Positions 63,895-64,000 of a stretch of DNA of 64,000 nucleotides are shown here, in pieces. Under the pieces are notes generated by a model that worked only from the letters and a program-made list of their open reading frames with translations, searched no databases and was not told the DNA's origin. The translations under genes and the position numbers were made by a program. The stretch covers positions 3,788,706-3,852,705 of the forward strand of contig NC_049983.1 of the NCBI RefSeq assembly GCF_000003815.2, in the 5' to 3' direction. How positions within the stretch are numbered: the stretch's first letter is position 1; each line of letters starts with the position of its first letter. The DNA comes from Branchiostoma floridae (taxonomy: Eukaryota > Chordata > Leptocardii > Amphioxiformes > Branchiostomatidae).

Positions 63895-64000
63895 TCCAAG
63901 CAAATCCTACAATGGCATAAAATAGTACCAAACTCGCCAAGGAGTGTAGTCAGCCAAGAGGTGTCCATTTGCCATGTAGTCAAACACACTCCTAAGCCGG
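63895..64000. repeat. Dispersed repeat at the window end
   Basis: 63934-64000 is the inverse of about 5122-5190 (GCCAAGGAGTGTAGTCAGCC, AAGAGGTGTCCATTTGCCA). It runs off the window. Confidence 0.7.

Overview
This window is animal nuclear DNA and fits a cephalochordate (amphioxus, Branchiostoma) best. The grounds are short phase-compatible exons in large introns, a very dense mix of small inverted-repeat elements, minisatellites and LINE fragments, and a lectin-type membrane protein of a style I associate with amphioxus. Species assignment is inference. There are no bacterial features. Two assembly gaps (N runs) lie at 37584-37697 and 62390-62945.

Two protein-coding genes are supported, both on the + strand. 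(1) About 1.3-25.6 kb: a nine-exon gene, last exon tentative, for a predicted type II membrane protein of about 654 residues. It has a cytoplasmic tail with three NPxY motifs, one transmembrane helix, a pentraxin domain, a hevein-like eight-cysteine module and a Link (hyaluronan-binding type) domain. All ectodomain modules are bounded by phase-1 introns. (2) 31.4 kb to beyond 58.1 kb: FANCD2 of the Fanconi anaemia / interstrand-crosslink repair pathway. A non-coding first exon and 20 coding exons, all with matching splice phases, encode the N-terminal 585 residues, including the conserved lysine that is monoubiquitinated in the human protein. The rest of the gene (human protein about 1451 aa) is not visible and should lie downstream or partly in the second gap.

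The rest is repeats, region by region. 0-1 kb: a reverse-transcriptase fragment. 3-7.5 kb: TTAA-flanked MITEs, one nested in another. 7.6-10 kb: a foldback element and an internally deleted Ty3/Gypsy copy split by a CR1-like LINE. 10-11.5 kb: a tandem duplication and a 29-bp minisatellite. 13.1-17 kb: large foldback arms enclosing the hevein-like exon. 18.8-20.8 kb: tandem repeat families. 22.9-25.4 kb: LINE remnants. 27.6-29.4 kb: a 57-bp minisatellite. 29.4-31.2 kb: a small foldback element and a diverged tandem duplication.

Inside FANCD2 the introns carry about twenty identifiable inserts. These include a 4.5-kb TIR element inserted in a TG tract, a 1.9-kb element built from short palindromes, four copies of one TA-flanked MITE (one abutting the promoter) and two hAT-like elements. 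In two introns the 5' end of the next exon has been tandemly copied three times just upstream of the real exon. The final 6 kb holds LINE 3' ends and no recognisable exon.

The two genes show no functional link. The strongest observations are the exon-start duplications in FANCD2, the promoter composition next to a MITE, the unusual pentraxin-hevein-Link architecture with its middle module inside foldback arms, and the palindrome-array element.
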